Shown here: positions 4,937-5,085 of the stretch, one piece after another
Position numbering within the stretch: the stretch's first letter is position 1
Layout of the letters: the number at the start of each line of letters is the position of its first letter
From: Deltaproteobacteria bacterium
Lineage (GTDB): Bacteria > Desulfobacterota > DSM-4660 > Desulfatiglandales > B25-G16
Direction: 5' to 3'
NCBI GenBank assembly: GCA_019308645.1
Contig: JAFDHR010000199.1
Location: 1 to 5,085 of the forward strand
Length of the DNA: 5,085 nt
Program-made: the position numbers and the translations under genes
Notes under the pieces: model-generated
What the model saw: the letters and a program-made list of their open reading frames with translations, nothing else
The model's database searches: none
What the model was told of the DNA's origin: nothing

Positions 4937-5085
4937 TGGCGATCGAAGGAAGAACCCATAAGCCGGTAATCGATAGAGATCTATGCCAGCGATGCAGTGT
5001 GTGCGTCAGGGCATGCCCTGCTGAATATTTACCTGATCTCAGGTATGATGAGGATACAGTGCGGGGCTATGTCTATACACATACG
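4936..5085 (+). CDS. [4Fe-4S] ferredoxin-domain protein (start only; right end cut by window)
   Basis: Fifty codons are visible from ATG 4936 to the edge without a stop. Residues 17-28 hold one complete cluster motif (C17, C20, C23, C27-Pro) after KPVIDRDLC, the usual lead-in of ferredoxin domains. The sequence after it (AEYLPDLRYDED, then a VRGYVYTH stretch) is charged and does not look like the short linker to a second motif in classic ferredoxins. It may therefore be a delta-like ferredoxin subunit with an insert, or the N-terminal domain of a larger iron-sulfur or flavin oxidoreductase. As the fourth gene after alpha-beta-gamma it probably carries electrons from that complex. There is no Shine-Dalgarno close to the ATG; AGGGAG at 4875-4880 lies 55 bases upstream, beyond the tandem array. 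No alternative in-frame start exists between the TAA at 4900 and this ATG. Confidence 0.75.
   Translation, partial: MAIEGRTHKPVIDRDLCQRCSVCVRACPAEYLPDLRYDEDTVRGYVYTHT

Overview
The window is a compact bacterial locus built around two paralogous thiamine-diphosphate-dependent 2-oxoacid:ferredoxin oxidoreductases of the KorABCD/Vor type, placed on either side of a GntR-family regulator. The enzymes are oxygen-sensitive iron-sulfur proteins that use low-potential ferredoxin, so an anaerobic or facultatively anaerobic bacterium is likely. The DNA is AT-rich by eye. It has Shine-Dalgarno sites, a GTG start and a good sigma70-type promoter, which indicates a bacterium rather than an archaeon. A strictly anaerobic lineage such as Desulfobacterota would fit, but no taxonomic marker is present and this is a guess.

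Left arm, minus strand (1-1432): a small two-cluster ferredoxin subunit (1223-1432) is followed after 112 bp by an alpha subunit (1-1110) that runs off the left edge only about ten residues short of its expected end. The gap between them holds a striking GC-rich hairpin (1189-1216). Beta and gamma partners are expected beyond the left edge.

Centre (1433-2320): a 201-bp divergent intergenic region contains a near-consensus promoter (TTGACA, 16-nt spacer, TAAAAT) and, overlapping its -10 and start point, a perfect 12-bp palindrome ATTGTCGACAAT. Together they look like the autorepression site of the GntR/FCD regulator encoded just downstream (1634-2320, GTG start). Weaker copies of the same site lie near the ferredoxin start and upstream of the left alpha gene.

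Right arm, plus strand (2421-5085): a second alpha subunit, then beta (1-nt overlap), then gamma (8-nt overlap), then after 73 bp the start of an iron-sulfur protein cut by the right edge. Directly before that last gene is a 9-nt-period tandem array, AAC(A/T)CAANN six times.

How the genes work together: alpha (pyrimidine-binding and core fold), beta (thiamine diphosphate and one [4Fe-4S] cluster), gamma (CoA-side domain) and a ferredoxin subunit form one complex that interconverts a 2-oxoacid plus CoA with an acyl-CoA, CO2 and reduced ferredoxin. The two alpha subunits differ in a conserved active-site loop (GPSTGLPT versus GPGTGQAT), so the two complexes may serve different 2-oxoacids under one regulator. 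The substrates cannot be read from the sequence. There is no mobile element, RNA gene or CRISPR array, and no gene-free stretch over 300 bases.
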